A DNA stretch of 64,000 nucleotides from assembly GCF_003858395.1 (NCBI RefSeq), contig NZ_QWEV01000005.1, positions 1,674,001 to 1,738,000 on the forward strand, given 5' to 3'. Positions 1 through 8,115 of this stretch are shown in pieces (the first letter of the stretch is position 1; each line of letters opens with the position of its first letter). The notes under the pieces are model-generated. The model ran no database searches, was not told the DNA's origin, and saw nothing but the letters and a program-made list of their open reading frames with translations. The position numbers were made by a program, and so were the translations under genes. Source of the DNA: Acidipila sp. EB88 (GTDB lineage Bacteria > Acidobacteriota > Terriglobia > Terriglobales > Acidobacteriaceae).

Positions 1-76
1 ACCCGACACCTGCGCACTCGACGATGCAGGAACCGGGGGTCTTGCTGAACAGCGTGCCGCGCAGATGGGCGATCAT
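1..76 (-). CDS. ruvA: Holliday junction helicase subunit RuvA, N-terminal fragment
   Basis: The minus strand from 76 down to the window edge encodes MIAHLRGTLFSKTPG, followed by SCIVECAGVG. This matches the start of RuvA, whose N-terminal OB-fold begins M-I-x-x-L-R-G and continues to a V-E-x-x-G-V-G-Y strand. RuvA binds four-way DNA junctions and loads the RuvB motor during recombination and repair. Only 25 codons are inside the window. No purine-rich ribosome binding site precedes the ATG. A TAAAAT hexamer lies 8 bases upstream instead, so the transcript may be leaderless. The N-terminal motif is distinctive, but the fragment is short. Confidence 0.8.
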   Translation of the reverse strand, partial: MIAHLRGTLFSKTPGSCIVECAGVG

Positions 77-84
77 GTGTGGCT

Positions 85-90
85 ATTTTA
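85..90 (-). promoter_or_regulatory. Candidate -10 box of leaderless ruvA
   Basis: TAAAAT on the minus strand ends 8 bases before the ruvA ATG, and no Shine-Dalgarno sequence lies between. A start site about 7 bases after the hexamer would put the 5' end of the RNA at or next to the start codon. This is inference from spacing. The same arrangement occurs at pdxH, at the gene starting at 2763 and at purE. Confidence 0.35.
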
Positions 91-298
91 GCGTTGGTGC
101 AGGGCGGCGGCCGCTGCGCGAAATGTGTGGAAGCGGGGAGGGATTTGCGTGTGCCCGAAGAGCCGGGGGAGTATTTTGGCATCCATTGAAGCTGGAAGCC
201 GGCGGAGGCGCGCTCGATGCGCGTCAACGCCGGACTGTATTGGAACCATTGACCCCATGCCCAAGGCGTGGGACTGTTGCATCCCTGGAGAGATTGTT

Positions 299-685
299 AT
301 GTGGAATCAAGAGCGGTTGAATCAAGGTATGTCGCTGCGGCGGCTTGCAGGTGTGGCAGCGACGGTTGCCCTGGGCGCGGTGATCATGGCGGGGTCGTCG
401 GCCCTGGCTGCGCCGTGGATGCCCGGCACCCAGAATGCGCCAGCGGCGAACGGCAAGGGCCCCGCGCCAGCCAAGAGTGCGGCGGCTGCCGGCCTGCCGA
501 CCGATGCGCAGGTTGCCGATGCCAGGGCTAAGGGCATGGTGTGGGTGAACCTGAATACCAAGGTCTACCACAAGGACGACGCGGTGTATGGCAAGACCAA
601 GAATGGCAAGTTCATGTCGGAGGCAGATGCGCAAAAGATGGGCGCGCGGATGGCCAAGGCTTCGCCGGTGGGCAAGAAGAAGTAA
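299..685 (+). CDS. Small secreted protein with a VYHK...YGKTKNGKFM module
   Basis: The 128-residue protein starts at an ATG preceded by GGAGAG. An alternative ATG at 329 would begin directly at the signal peptide (MSLRRLAGVAATVALGAV...SSALA, cleavage before APW). After an Ala/Pro-rich linker, the last ~50 residues carry VWVNLNTKVYHK, YGKTKNGKFM and an EADAQKMGAR tail. Similar VWVNxxxxVYH...YGKTKxGxxMxExxA modules occur in small secreted or nuclease-associated proteins of Acidobacteriota and Proteobacteria. Their function is unknown to me. The C-terminus is Lys-rich (GKKK). The gene is monocistronic, convergent with pdxH, and followed by a strong intrinsic terminator. Confidence 0.72.
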   Translation: MWNQERLNQGMSLRRLAGVAATVALGAVIMAGSSALAAPWMPGTQNAPAANGKGPAPAKSAAAAGLPTDAQVADARAKGMVWVNLNTKVYHKDDAVYGKTKNGKFMSEADAQKMGARMAKASPVGKKK

Positions 686-761
686 ACGCCCGGCGCTGGG
701 TTGAGGCGGGAACACGACAGGGGCGCGGCAGGTACGCGCTGTGCCGGAGCTCGGAACACGG

Positions 762-801
762 AAGGCAGTGAAGAGCGACCCTCTTCCCTGCCTTTTGTTT
801 T
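762..801 (+). terminator. Intrinsic terminator of the small secreted protein gene
   Basis: AAGGCAG (762-768) pairs with CTGCCTT (788-794). After one mismatch, GAAGAG (770-775) pairs with CTCTTC (781-786), leaving a CGACC loop. TTGTTTT follows at 795-801. The 13-pair stem plus T-tract fits a Rho-independent terminator for the plus-strand gene ending at 685, in the gap before the convergent pdxH. Confidence 0.82.
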
Positions 802-960
802 GTGTGGGTGGGTGCGGTATGGCGGGCGCCTGTGCCGGCCTGCTGGTTGAGGAGCCTGGCCTGCGCTGGAGGGCTTTGTGTGTGCGCGGTGGGCGGCAGC
901 GCTGCCAGCGCACCGCCTGTCGCTCCCGGGGAGTCACTGCCTGGGGCGAAGCGCCCGTGG

Positions 961-1572
961 CTACGGGTAAAGGCGGATGCGGGTCCAGCCGGATGGGCTT
1001 TGGGCGTCGCGGGTGTAGCGGAAGCGGTTGTGGAGGCGGTCGGTGCCGTCCATCCAGAGCTCGATGGCCGCGGGAACCAGGATGTAGCCGCGCCAATACG
1101 ACGGGCGTGGCACCTCGCCGGGGTGGGCTTCCGTGAACTGCTGGACCTCCTGCTCAAGCTGTTCGCGGGAGGCGAGTGGACGGCTTTGCTGCGACACGGC
1201 TGCACCCAGCTGGGAACGGCGACCGCGGCTGTGGAAGTAGGTGTCGACTTCGGCGTCGGGGAGGTCGAGGACGGAGCCTTCGACGCGCACCTGCCGACGC
1301 AGCGACTTCCAATGAAAACAAAGAGCAGCCTGCGGATTGGCGGCGAGCTCAGTGCCTTTCTGGCTTTGGGCGTTGGTGAAGAAGCAGAAGCCGCGCTGGT
1401 CGATTTGTTTGACCAGGACCATGCGGACGCTGGGTGCGCCGGAGGGCGTGGCGGTGGCAAGGGCGGCGGCGTTGGGGTCGTTAGGCTCGCTGGTTCCGGC
1501 TTCGGCGAACCACTGGTCGAAGGCCTGGATCGGATTGTCGGGAAGGGTAAGCGGTTGGGGCCGGTCGGTCAT
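961..1572 (-). CDS. pdxH: Pyridoxamine 5'-phosphate oxidase
   Basis: The 203-residue flavoprotein has the usual family length. PdxH oxidises pyridoxine or pyridoxamine 5'-phosphate to pyridoxal 5'-phosphate, using FMN and O2 in the cytoplasm. Motifs in order are RMVLVK (FMN/substrate binding, ~50), FFTNAQSQKG (~64), YFHSRGRRSQLG (~112), PRPSYWRGYILVP (~155), RLHNRF (~180) and the C-terminal RIRLYP, which ends in the family-typical RLxP. The ATG has no Shine-Dalgarno sequence, but TAGCAT lies 6 bases upstream. The gene is convergent with the small secreted gene. The nearby rocD product uses the PLP cofactor, but co-regulation is not shown. Confidence 0.95.
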   Translation of the reverse strand: MTDRPQPLTLPDNPIQAFDQWFAEAGTSEPNDPNAAALATATPSGAPSVRMVLVKQIDQRGFCFFTNAQSQKGTELAANPQAALCFHWKSLRRQVRVEGSVLDLPDAEVDTYFHSRGRRSQLGAAVSQQSRPLASREQLEQEVQQFTEAHPGEVPRPSYWRGYILVPAAIELWMDGTDRLHNRFRYTRDAQSPSGWTRIRLYP

Positions 1573-1578
1573 AGGACC

Positions 1579-1584
1579 ATGCTA
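1579..1584 (-). promoter_or_regulatory. Candidate -10 box of leaderless pdxH
   Basis: TAGCAT on the minus strand, then GGTCCT, then the pdxH ATG. The 6-base gap and lack of a ribosome binding site fit leaderless transcription. This is weak on its own and gains weight from the parallel cases at ruvA, the gene starting at 2763, and purE. Confidence 0.3.
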
Positions 1585-1863
1585 GACCTGAGGCCAGGGG
1601 CTTTGGCTCAGGGGTTGCGGGCGGGCTTGATGCCACTACGTTTCCGGGCGAGGGGTTCAGGTCAGACGTGGGAGCCTGCCGGGGTGAGCGCGGGCGGCAC
1701 TGCGCCCCTTCGCCTGCGGGGTAGTTCTCCAGGTTGAGAGAAGAAGGTCGGTCGGGGGCAAGGCTTAGGGGTGCAAGGTTGTGCGGTTCCCACGGCTCAG
1801 AATCGAGACCTGGCGCCCGGCTGTCTGGGGTTGCTGGTGAGTTCCAGGGCACGCGTGCCGGCG

Positions 1864-2763
1864 TTAGTGGCGGCGACGGTAGCGGATGGCGAACTCGTAG
1901 CCGGGCGGCGGGGGGTAAAGCTCGGCGATGAGGCGGAGGCGGTCGGCCAGGGCGGGGACGGCAAGCAGCGGGTACTCGCGTTCGCGGAGGTCGGCGTAGT
2001 CGAGGTCGATGGCGAGCGAAAGCATGTAGATGGCGAGGGAGTCGGCGAAGGCAGCCTCGAAGTAGCGGGTGCGGTGCTCGGCGGCGGTTTTCGGGAGCGC
2101 CGGTTCGGCGGCTTCACGCGACTGGCTGGCTTCGGGCTTGGCCGGGTCATCTTTTGCGGTGCTGTTTGCGGTGTACGTGGAGGTGGCGTTCGAGGGGCTG
2201 GAGAGCAGGCTTGCCGTGGGGTCGCCGGGGGCACGCTCGATTGCGCGTTTGCGTGCCTCGTAAGCATCCTGCGAGGTTTCGCCGCGGACATCGGCACGTG
2301 CCTGCGACCACAGCAGCGCGGTGAAGCGCTCGGGCAAGGGGGTTTTAGCGGCGGTGAGTGCGTCGACAAACTGGTGGCCGACGTTGATGAACAACTCAAA
2401 GGCCAGGGCGAAGCGGTCCTGCATGAGGCGAGTGGAAATGAAGGTGAAGGTGTCGCCTTCGATCGGCACGGTGCGATGGCAGATGGCGCGGTCGGCGAAG
2501 TCGGCGGTGTGAACGCGTGCTATCTCGGTGTCCCGGGCATGCGCCGTTTCGCCGATGGCCAGGGGAACGAACACAAAGGCGTGGGCAGGCATGGCGCCGG
2601 CGACGGCAGCGGGCACGGCCTCGACGATGCGCTGCAGGGTATCGGCGGTGGTGTCGAGTTCGCCAAAGACCCCGTAGCGGAGGCTGTTGCGCCCCGAGGC
2701 AAGGATGGTGGCGCGAGCGGCCTCGCCGGCGGGAAGCAGGTCGCGTTGTGCTGGGGTGGCCAT
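1864..2763 (-). CDS. Conserved hypothetical protein, cytoplasmic
   Basis: The 299-residue protein has no signal peptide and no membrane segment, and I recognise no named family. The N-terminal ~150 residues look folded (HAFVFVPLAIGET, RAICHRTVPIEGDTF, FELFINVGHQFVDAL). A low-complexity Ser/Thr/Ala/Pro linker follows (~170-215), then a helical C-terminal part (RTRYFEAAFADSLAIYMLSL, PALADRLRLIAELYPPPPG). The ATG is flanked upstream by GGGG, which is too close to act as a ribosome binding site, and by TAAAAT six bases away. The gene is divergent from rocD. GC-rich third positions match its neighbours, so it is probably vertically inherited. Function not assigned. Confidence 0.72.
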   Translation of the reverse strand: MATPAQRDLLPAGEAARATILASGRNSLRYGVFGELDTTADTLQRIVEAVPAAVAGAMPAHAFVFVPLAIGETAHARDTEIARVHTADFADRAICHRTVPIEGDTFTFISTRLMQDRFALAFELFINVGHQFVDALTAAKTPLPERFTALLWSQARADVRGETSQDAYEARKRAIERAPGDPTASLLSSPSNATSTYTANSTAKDDPAKPEASQSREAAEPALPKTAAEHRTRYFEAAFADSLAIYMLSLAIDLDYADLREREYPLLAVPALADRLRLIAELYPPPPGYEFAIRYRRRH

Positions 2764-3089
2764 CCCCTGATTTTAGCTGACGGGATGGTGCATGCTGCCG
2801 GGAATAGCTGCCACGGCGAGTGCCGGATGGGAAGCTCTTCCCTGCTGCTGGGGCGACGCGCAGATCTTTACCGCCAGATCCTTCAGACCTCCCAGGCGTA
2901 GCAGGCTTGCGGCCTGCGTCACCGGGGCTGGCGCCTTGCGAGGCATGGTGCGGGTGCGCGGATTGCTGCACGGGGTGTGCAAGCCCGCGTGTTTCCGGAT
3001 GGCAGTGGGTGGGAAGGGGTAGGAGAAGCCCGGGGCTCGCACTACACTGGCAGGGATGGCGCGGCCGCACCGGCCGAGAGAGAGGCTTC
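2764..3089. promoter_or_regulatory. Divergent intergenic region between the hypothetical gene and rocD
   Basis: These 326 bases hold no convincing gene. On the minus strand, TAAAAT at 2770-2775 lies 6 bases before the leftward ATG. A short hairpin, GCAGGC (2901-2906) with GCCTGC (2912-2917), has no T-tract. The rocD ribosome binding site (GAGAGAGAGG) closes the region. No clear -35/-10 pair for rocD was seen. Confidence 0.4.
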
Positions 3090-4295
3090 ATGCAGGTAAC
3101 AGCGCCGAGGTCGATTGCCGAGCTGATCGAACTCGAAGAGCAGTATGGCGCTCACAACTACCATCCGCTGAATGTGGTGGTGGAGCGTGCCGAGGGCAGC
3201 TGGGTGTGGGATGTGGAGGGGCGGCGCTACCTGGATTTTCTGGCGGCGTATTCCGCGGTGAACCAGGGCCACTGCCACCCGGCGATCCTGGCGGCAATGC
3301 TGGCGCAGGCGCACCGGGTTACGCTGACCTCGCGCGCTTTTCGCAATGACCAGTTGCCGCTGCTGCTGGAGACGCTGCACCGCCTCACCGGCTTTGACAT
3401 GGCGCTGCCGATGAACTCTGGCGTGGAAGCGGTGGAGACGGCGCTGAAGGTGGCCCGCAAATGGGGCGTGGTGCGCAAGGGCATTGCCGACGGACAGGCC
3501 GAGATCCTGGTGTGTGGCGGCAACTTTCATGGGCGCACGATCGCGGTGGTGGGTTTCTCGAGCGAGGCACAGTACAAGGCCGGGTTCGGGCCGTTTGCAC
3601 CGGGGTTTCGCGAGGTGCCGTTCGGGGATGCCGGGGCACTGCGGGCCGCGATCACGGAGAATACGTGCGCGTTTCTGCTGGAGCCCGTACAGGGGGAAGC
3701 AGGGATCATTGTGCCGTCCGAGGGCTACCTGCGCGAGGCGGCGGCGATCTGCGCCGAGCGCAACGTGCTGCTGATTGCGGACGAGATCCAATCTGGACTG
3801 GGGCGGACGGGCAAGCTGTTCGCGTTTGAGCATGAAGGCATTCAGCCAGACATGGTGATCCTGGGCAAGGCGTTGTCGGGCGGGTTCTATCCCATCTCCG
3901 CGGTGCTGGCGTCGCGGGAGATCCTGGGCGTGCTGCGGCCGGGCGACCATGGCAGCACGTTCGGCGGCAACCCGCTGGCGTGCGCGGTGGCCCGAGCGGC
4001 GCTGCAAGTGATTGTGGACGAGCGCCTGCCGGAGCGATCGGCTGAGCTAGGGGCGTATGCGCTACAGAGGCTGAAGGCATTGCGGAGCGAACACGTGGTG
4101 GATGTGCGTGGACGCGGGTTGTGGCTGGGAATCGTTTTGAATGTCCCGGCACGTTCCTTCTGTGAGCGGCTGCAACAGCGTGGCGTGCTGTGCAAGGAGA
4201 CGCATGAGAATGTGATCCGGCTGGCTCCCCCGCTCACGATCAGTCGTGAAGACCTCGAGTGGGGACTGGGTGAGATCGAGGCTGTGCTGCGATAG
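3090..4295 (+). CDS. rocD: Ornithine aminotransferase
   Basis: The 401-residue class III PLP aminotransferase transfers the delta-amino group of ornithine to 2-oxoglutarate, giving glutamate semialdehyde (arginine/ornithine to proline or glutamate). The RocD/OAT signature is near the N-terminus (LIELEEQYGAHNYHPLNVV), followed by YLDFLAAYSAVNQGH, NSGVEAVETALK, FHGRTIAVVGFS, LEPVQGEAGI and ADEIQSGLGRTGK. Asp231 should hold the PLP ring nitrogen, and Lys260 in ILGKALSGG should form the Schiff base. The reading frame is open upstream, but the ATG at 3090 has a GAGAGAGAGG site and starts at the conserved N-terminus. The next gene follows after 69 bases, so the two may be co-transcribed. Confidence 0.93.
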   Translation: MQVTAPRSIAELIELEEQYGAHNYHPLNVVVERAEGSWVWDVEGRRYLDFLAAYSAVNQGHCHPAILAAMLAQAHRVTLTSRAFRNDQLPLLLETLHRLTGFDMALPMNSGVEAVETALKVARKWGVVRKGIADGQAEILVCGGNFHGRTIAVVGFSSEAQYKAGFGPFAPGFREVPFGDAGALRAAITENTCAFLLEPVQGEAGIIVPSEGYLREAAAICAERNVLLIADEIQSGLGRTGKLFAFEHEGIQPDMVILGKALSGGFYPISAVLASREILGVLRPGDHGSTFGGNPLACAVARAALQVIVDERLPERSAELGAYALQRLKALRSEHVVDVRGRGLWLGIVLNVPARSFCERLQQRGVLCKETHENVIRLAPPLTISREDLEWGLGEIEAVLR

Positions 4296-4364
4296 AGCCG
4301 AAGGGCGCAGCAGGCAAGTGGATCAACGAGCCGGACAGCGCAGTTGTGCTGCGCGGAGGTAGAT

Positions 4365-5279
4365 ATGGCAGTGATTGAGATCAGCCTGGCAGCGGCACGG
4401 CAGTCAGGGCCCCTGCAGAAGCGGGACTGGTGCACGGCGCTGGAGGCTGGCGCCATCTTGTACTTTCCGCATTCGCCGGTGCGCTTGCGGGCAGAGGATA
4501 TCGCGTTTCTGCTGGGACAGCAGCAGGCAGATTCGTCGCTGCACAAGAACATTGCGTACAAGCCCGCGGCGGATGTTCTGAGCGGACTGGATGCCAGTGC
4601 GAGCGACAGCGCGACGGCGACAAGGCTGCGCTCGGTGATGCGCGGGTACTCGGAGGCGGCGGCAACGTTTGTGGAGAGCTTCCTTGAGCCTTACGAAGGC
4701 TGCCTGCAGCGGGATTACGCCAGCTTTCGTCCACAGGAGGAGCAGAACCGGAACCTGCCGGTGCGCAAGCGGAACGACCTGCTGCATACGGACGCATTCC
4801 CGACGCGTCCGACCGGTGGGGCACGCATCCTGCGGTTCTTCAACAACATTCACCCGGAGCGCACGCGCGACTGGGTGGTGGGCGAGCCTTTCAAGAAGCT
4901 GGTGCGGCAGTTTGCGCCGGCAGCGATTGCGCCACGGCCGGACACAGCGGTGAGCCGGACGGCCAAGGGGCTGGCGCGTGCGGTGGGCTTGAGCGCGGCG
5001 CTGCCCAGCGTGAAGCGGACGCCTTATGACGACTTCATGATGCGGTTCCACAACTACCTGAAGGAGAATGACAGCTTCCAGAAAGATGCGCCGACGGAGC
5101 GGCTGCGGTTCCCGGCCGGGTCGAGCTGGATGGTGTTTACGGACACAGTGCCGCACGCGGTGCTGGCCGGGCAGTATGCGCTGGAGCAGACCTTCCTGGT
5201 GAGTCGTGCCGCCCAGGTAGCGCCGGAGCATGCGCCCCTGACCGTGTTGGAAGAGCTTGCGGGTACGGCCCTGGTTTAA
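4365..5279 (+). CDS. kdoO: 3-deoxy-D-manno-oct-2-ulosonic acid (Kdo) hydroxylase
   Basis: The 304-residue protein resembles KdoO, an Fe(II)/2-oxoglutarate dioxygenase that hydroxylates the outer Kdo of Kdo2-lipid A to D-glycero-D-talo-oct-2-ulosonic acid (Ko) at the inner-membrane face. The diagnostic block is LLHTDAFPTRPTGGARILRF followed by FNNIHPERTRDWVVGEPF (~145-185). It supplies the first metal-binding His and Asp. A later His in FTDTVPHAVLAGQYALEQTF (~260-280) fits the second metal ligand. The ATG at 4365 has a good GCGGAGG site. The gene lies just after rocD on the same strand and is followed by a strong terminator. No other lipid A gene is nearby. Confidence 0.8.
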   Translation: MAVIEISLAAARQSGPLQKRDWCTALEAGAILYFPHSPVRLRAEDIAFLLGQQQADSSLHKNIAYKPAADVLSGLDASASDSATATRLRSVMRGYSEAAATFVESFLEPYEGCLQRDYASFRPQEEQNRNLPVRKRNDLLHTDAFPTRPTGGARILRFFNNIHPERTRDWVVGEPFKKLVRQFAPAAIAPRPDTAVSRTAKGLARAVGLSAALPSVKRTPYDDFMMRFHNYLKENDSFQKDAPTERLRFPAGSSWMVFTDTVPHAVLAGQYALEQTFLVSRAAQVAPEHAPLTVLEELAGTALV

Positions 5280-5298
5280 GTTGGCGGGTGAACGTGAA

Positions 5299-5336
5299 GC
5301 GGCTCCGCGTGGTGCGCGGAGCCGCCTTGCTTTTTT
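5299..5336 (+). terminator. Intrinsic terminator after the Kdo hydroxylase gene
   Basis: GCGGCTCCGCG (5299-5309) pairs perfectly with CGCGGAGCCGC (5315-5325) across a 5-base loop, followed by six T at 5331-5336. It ends the rocD-kdoO transcript just before the convergent LysM gene, whose stop is at 5342. Confidence 0.9.
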
Positions 5337-5341
5337 GAAGA

Positions 5342-5734
5342 CTAGCTGAGAACGGGGATGTTGATCTGCTGCCCGGCATGGATCTTGTTGGGATCGCTGA
5401 TGTTGTTTGCCTGGGCAATCTTTTCGTAGTGGCTGGCGGAGCCGTAGAAGTACTGGCTGACCTTGGAGAGGTTGTCGCCCGCAGCGATGGTGTAGGGCTG
5501 CTCTGCGCCGCCGGTGGTGGCGATTTCATGGTGGAGGTCGCTGAACGCCGGGTCCACCTGCTTGATCACGTCCCATACGCGGTTGGCGATCACCGTAGAA
5601 GGTACGGAGCCCTTCAGGAGGAGCTTGTCCCCGTCAAGGGAGGCGTCCTGCAGTTGCGCGCCTTGCGGGGCGAAGTGCGGGAACAGTGCGAGGACGGGCG
5701 CGTACTTGGTCTTGAGCTGCTGTAGATCGGCCAT
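5342..5734 (-). CDS. BON-like/LysM peptidoglycan-binding protein
   Basis: The 130-residue protein has a C-terminal LysM module (YTIAAGDNLSKVSQYFYG to IHAGQQINIPVLS, ~80-130), which binds N-acetylglucosamine polymers such as peptidoglycan. The N-terminal half (LLLKGSVPSTVIANRVWDVI) resembles a BON-type fold, as in YgaU-like proteins. No signal peptide is seen, as is usual for YgaU relatives. The ATG was chosen because the protein starts there at MADLQQLK; an upstream extension would run through the neighbouring yidB-like gene in another frame. The two genes are 44 bases apart on the same strand and probably form an operon. Confidence 0.82.
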   Translation of the reverse strand: MADLQQLKTKYAPVLALFPHFAPQGAQLQDASLDGDKLLLKGSVPSTVIANRVWDVIKQVDPAFSDLHHEIATTGGAEQPYTIAAGDNLSKVSQYFYGSASHYEKIAQANNISDPNKIHAGQQINIPVLS

Positions 5735-5778
5735 GATGGCTTGGGTTCTCCCGGGGGTGGTTGGGTGTGTGGTTTGGG

Positions 5779-6216
5779 TCAGACCGCGCGCGAGAAGAGG
5801 CTCTCTGCCAGACCGGCAAGTCCGCCGCCTTGGTTGGCCTGGGCAGGAAGCTGCCCGGAACCGTTGGAGAGATGCGAGATGAGCATGGGCAGCGCGGTGG
5901 CGAGGGCCAGCTTGGCAACCTCCGGCGAGATGCCTGCCCGCTGAGCTATGTTCTGCAGCATGTCTGGCCCGAGTGTCTGCTCGACCTGCTGTGGCTGTAC
6001 AGGCTGGTTGGGCTGCGAGCCAAGCCATGAGTCAACGTGGCCGCCCATGCCGTTCTGCCGAAACTGGTTGAGGAGGCCCGAGAGGCCGCCCGGTTGAGAG
6101 CTGAATTGCTGCACCAGCGCCTGGGTGGCTGCGGTGTGCTGCTCGGCGGATGGTTGAGCCGTGTTTTCGCTGCCGAGTTGGCCGACGAGAGAAGAAAAGG
6201 CGTTGAAGAGACTCAT
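5779..6216 (-). CDS. YidB-like (DUF937) protein
   Basis: The 145-residue protein starts MSLFNAFSSLVGQ after a GGAG site. The motif order GGLSGLLNQFRQNGMGGHVDSW, then a QVEQTLGPDMLQNIAQRAG segment and SPEVAKLALATALPMLISHL, is typical of the YidB/DUF937 family. In those, a small helical domain is built around GLGxxxxSWLGxGxNxPIxxxQI. Function is unknown; the family is often found beside LysM/BON proteins, as here. The C-terminus is Gly-rich (QGGGLAGL). It is divergent from the E2 gene at 6412. Confidence 0.85.
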   Translation of the reverse strand: MSLFNAFSSLVGQLGSENTAQPSAEQHTAATQALVQQFSSQPGGLSGLLNQFRQNGMGGHVDSWLGSQPNQPVQPQQVEQTLGPDMLQNIAQRAGISPEVAKLALATALPMLISHLSNGSGQLPAQANQGGGLAGLAESLFSRAV

Positions 6217-6411
6217 GCAAGCTCCGGCGGCGAGGCTGTTTTGTCTCCTCGCACCTGCAGTGAGATGGTGAAAGCGCCGAGAACGTTTGGGCCTGGACAG
6301 AATGGTGCCCGGCGGTACTCGCAGGTGAGGGCTGTAAGCAGCCAACAGCTATGCGCATACCGTACACTGAGGTGTTTGCAACCGAACGCGAGCCGGTGGG
6401 AGAGGGTGTAC

Positions 6412-8073
6412 ATGGCGACCGATGTAGTGATGCCGCAGATGGGCGAGTCAATCTTTGAAGGTACCGTGACGAAGTGGCTGAAGCAGCCGGGCGATACCGT
6501 TGAGCGGGATGAGCCTCTTTTCGAGATTTCGACGGACAAGGTGGACGCCGAGATTCCATCGCCTGTGGCTGGAACCCTGCAGGAGATCAAAGTGGAGGCA
6601 GGCGCGACCGTGCAGGTGAATGCGGTTGTGGCTGTGATTGGAGAGGCCGGAGCAGCGGCCAGCACGCCGGCGGCAGTCGGCGAAGCCAAGGCTGACTCGG
6701 TGCCGGCAGAACCCCAGAAGACAGGCGGCGAGACCAGCACCACGGAAGTCGTGATGCCGCAGATGGGCGAGTCCATCTTTGAGGGGACCATCACCAAGTG
6801 GCTGAAAAACGTTGGCGACAAGATCGAGCGCGATGAGCCCTTGTTTGAGATCTCGACGGACAAGGTTGACGCCGAGATTCCCGCACCTGTGGCAGGCGTG
6901 CTGCAGGAGATCAAGGCAGAAGCGGGCTCGACAGTGCAGGTAAACACCACCGTTGCGCTGATTGGCAGCGCCGCCGCGACCGGAGCGGTTGCTCAGCCTG
7001 CCAAGGGCGCGCCAGCCGCGTTGCCGGGTAAGCCATCACCCGTACCGACGGTGACAGCCACTGAGCCTGCGGCTGCCACGGAGCAGTCGACAACAGCGGG
7101 CGCGGCAGAGCGCCTTCGGTCTTCTCCGCTGGTGCGAAAGATCGCAAAAGAGAATGAGCTGGATTTGCGCGAGGTTGCAGGCTCGGGTTCCGCCGGCAGA
7201 ATCACCAAGGACGATGTACTCGGTCACCTGGAGCGTCGGGCCGGGACAGCCACGGCACAGCCGGCTGCTGCAACACCTCCGCCAGTCGTCGCTGCACCGC
7301 AGTCTGCACCTCAGTCTGCACCTGCCAAGGCGGCCCCGGCAGCAGCGCCTGTGAGCTCCAGCGCGTTGGTGGGCGAGCTCGTTCCCATGACCAAGATGCG
7401 CTCGATAATCGCGCAGCGCATGGTGGAGTCAAAGCGCACCAATGCGCACGTTCATACCGTCTTCAAGATCGATATGACGCGGATTGTGAGACTTCGCGAG
7501 AAGGAAAAGAGCAAGTACGAGCAGCGTAATGGCGTGAAGTTGACTTACATGCCGTTCATCGCCCGCGCCGTGACGGCAACGCTTCGCAAGATGCCGATCC
7601 TGAATGCCTCGATTGAAGGGGATGCCATTCGCTACCACAGCAATGTGAACCTTGGCATCGCCGTTGCGTTGGACTGGGGTCTGATCGTTCCCGTGATCAA
7701 GCAGACGGAGGAGCGCAGCTTCCTGGGCGTGGCACGCGCCATTGCTGATCTCGCGGAACGAGCTCGTGGCAAGAAGTTGAAGCCGGATGAGGTGGGCACG
7801 AGCACCTTCACGCTGACCAACGCCGGAATCTATGGGGAGCAGTTCGGAACGCCCGTCATTAATATGCCGGAGAGTGCCATTCTTGGCATCGGCGGACTCT
7901 TTAAGGAGCCAACTGTAGTTACAGATGAGCTCGGGATTGACTCCATCGCCATTCGCTCGGTCATTCACCTAACACTTGGTTTCGACCACAGGATCATCGA
8001 TGGTTCGGACGCCGGCAAGTTCATGGCAGAAGTAAAGAAGTACCTGGAAACCTGGAGTGAGGACATCGGCTAG
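6412..8073 (+). CDS. sucB: Dihydrolipoamide acyltransferase (E2), 2-oxoglutarate dehydrogenase type, two lipoyl domains
   Basis: The 553-residue E2 component moves the succinyl (or related acyl) group from lipoate to CoA in a 2-oxoacid dehydrogenase complex. There are two lipoyl domains (~3-78 and ~111-186), each with VVMPQMGESIFEGT and EISTDKVDAEI; the lipoylated lysines are Lys43 and Lys151. Ala/Pro linkers separate them from an E3-binding domain (~235-272, SSPLVRKIAKENELDL, GRITKDDVLGHL). The catalytic domain follows, with FDHRIIDGSDAGKF carrying active-site His526. The DKVDAE lipoyl motif and duplicated lipoyl domains fit SucB of the actinobacterial type, but a branched-chain E2 is not excluded. 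The start was chosen at an ATG after GGGAGAGGG. Confidence 0.85.
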   Translation: MATDVVMPQMGESIFEGTVTKWLKQPGDTVERDEPLFEISTDKVDAEIPSPVAGTLQEIKVEAGATVQVNAVVAVIGEAGAAASTPAAVGEAKADSVPAEPQKTGGETSTTEVVMPQMGESIFEGTITKWLKNVGDKIERDEPLFEISTDKVDAEIPAPVAGVLQEIKAEAGSTVQVNTTVALIGSAAATGAVAQPAKGAPAALPGKPSPVPTVTATEPAAATEQSTTAGAAERLRSSPLVRKIAKENELDLREVAGSGSAGRITKDDVLGHLERRAGTATAQPAAATPPPVVAAPQSAPQSAPAKAAPAAAPVSSSALVGELVPMTKMRSIIAQRMVESKRTNAHVHTVFKIDMTRIVRLREKEKSKYEQRNGVKLTYMPFIARAVTATLRKMPILNASIEGDAIRYHSNVNLGIAVALDWGLIVPVIKQTEERSFLGVARAIADLAERARGKKLKPDEVGTSTFTLTNAGIYGEQFGTPVINMPESAILGIGGLFKEPTVVTDELGIDSIAIRSVIHLTLGFDHRIIDGSDAGKFMAEVKKYLETWSEDIG

Positions 8074-8079
8074 GAAGGC

Positions 8080-8106
8080 GCGCGTGATGACCTAATCATC
8101 ACGCGC
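8080..8106. terminator. Hairpin between convergent sucB and purK
   Basis: GCGCGTGATGA (8080-8090) pairs perfectly with TCATCACGCGC (8096-8106) around a CCTAA loop. It sits between the stops of two convergent genes, so it could end both transcripts. No T-tract follows on either strand, so termination efficiency is uncertain. Confidence 0.6.
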
Positions 8107-8115
8107 CCTCCAAGC

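Noticed and set aside
24-320. Open frame of 98 codons on the plus strand at the window start
   Set aside because: It lies across the minus-strand ruvA start and its product is Arg/Gly-rich and unlike a real protein; the ruvA N-terminus on the other strand is clear.
802-1737. 311-codon plus-strand frame opposite pdxH
   Set aside because: It is the mirror of the pdxH reading frame in GC-rich DNA; pdxH has all family motifs.
1771-2901. 376-codon plus-strand frame
   Set aside because: It covers the minus-strand gene at 1864-2763, has Gly/Val-rich sequence without domains, and has no ribosome binding site.
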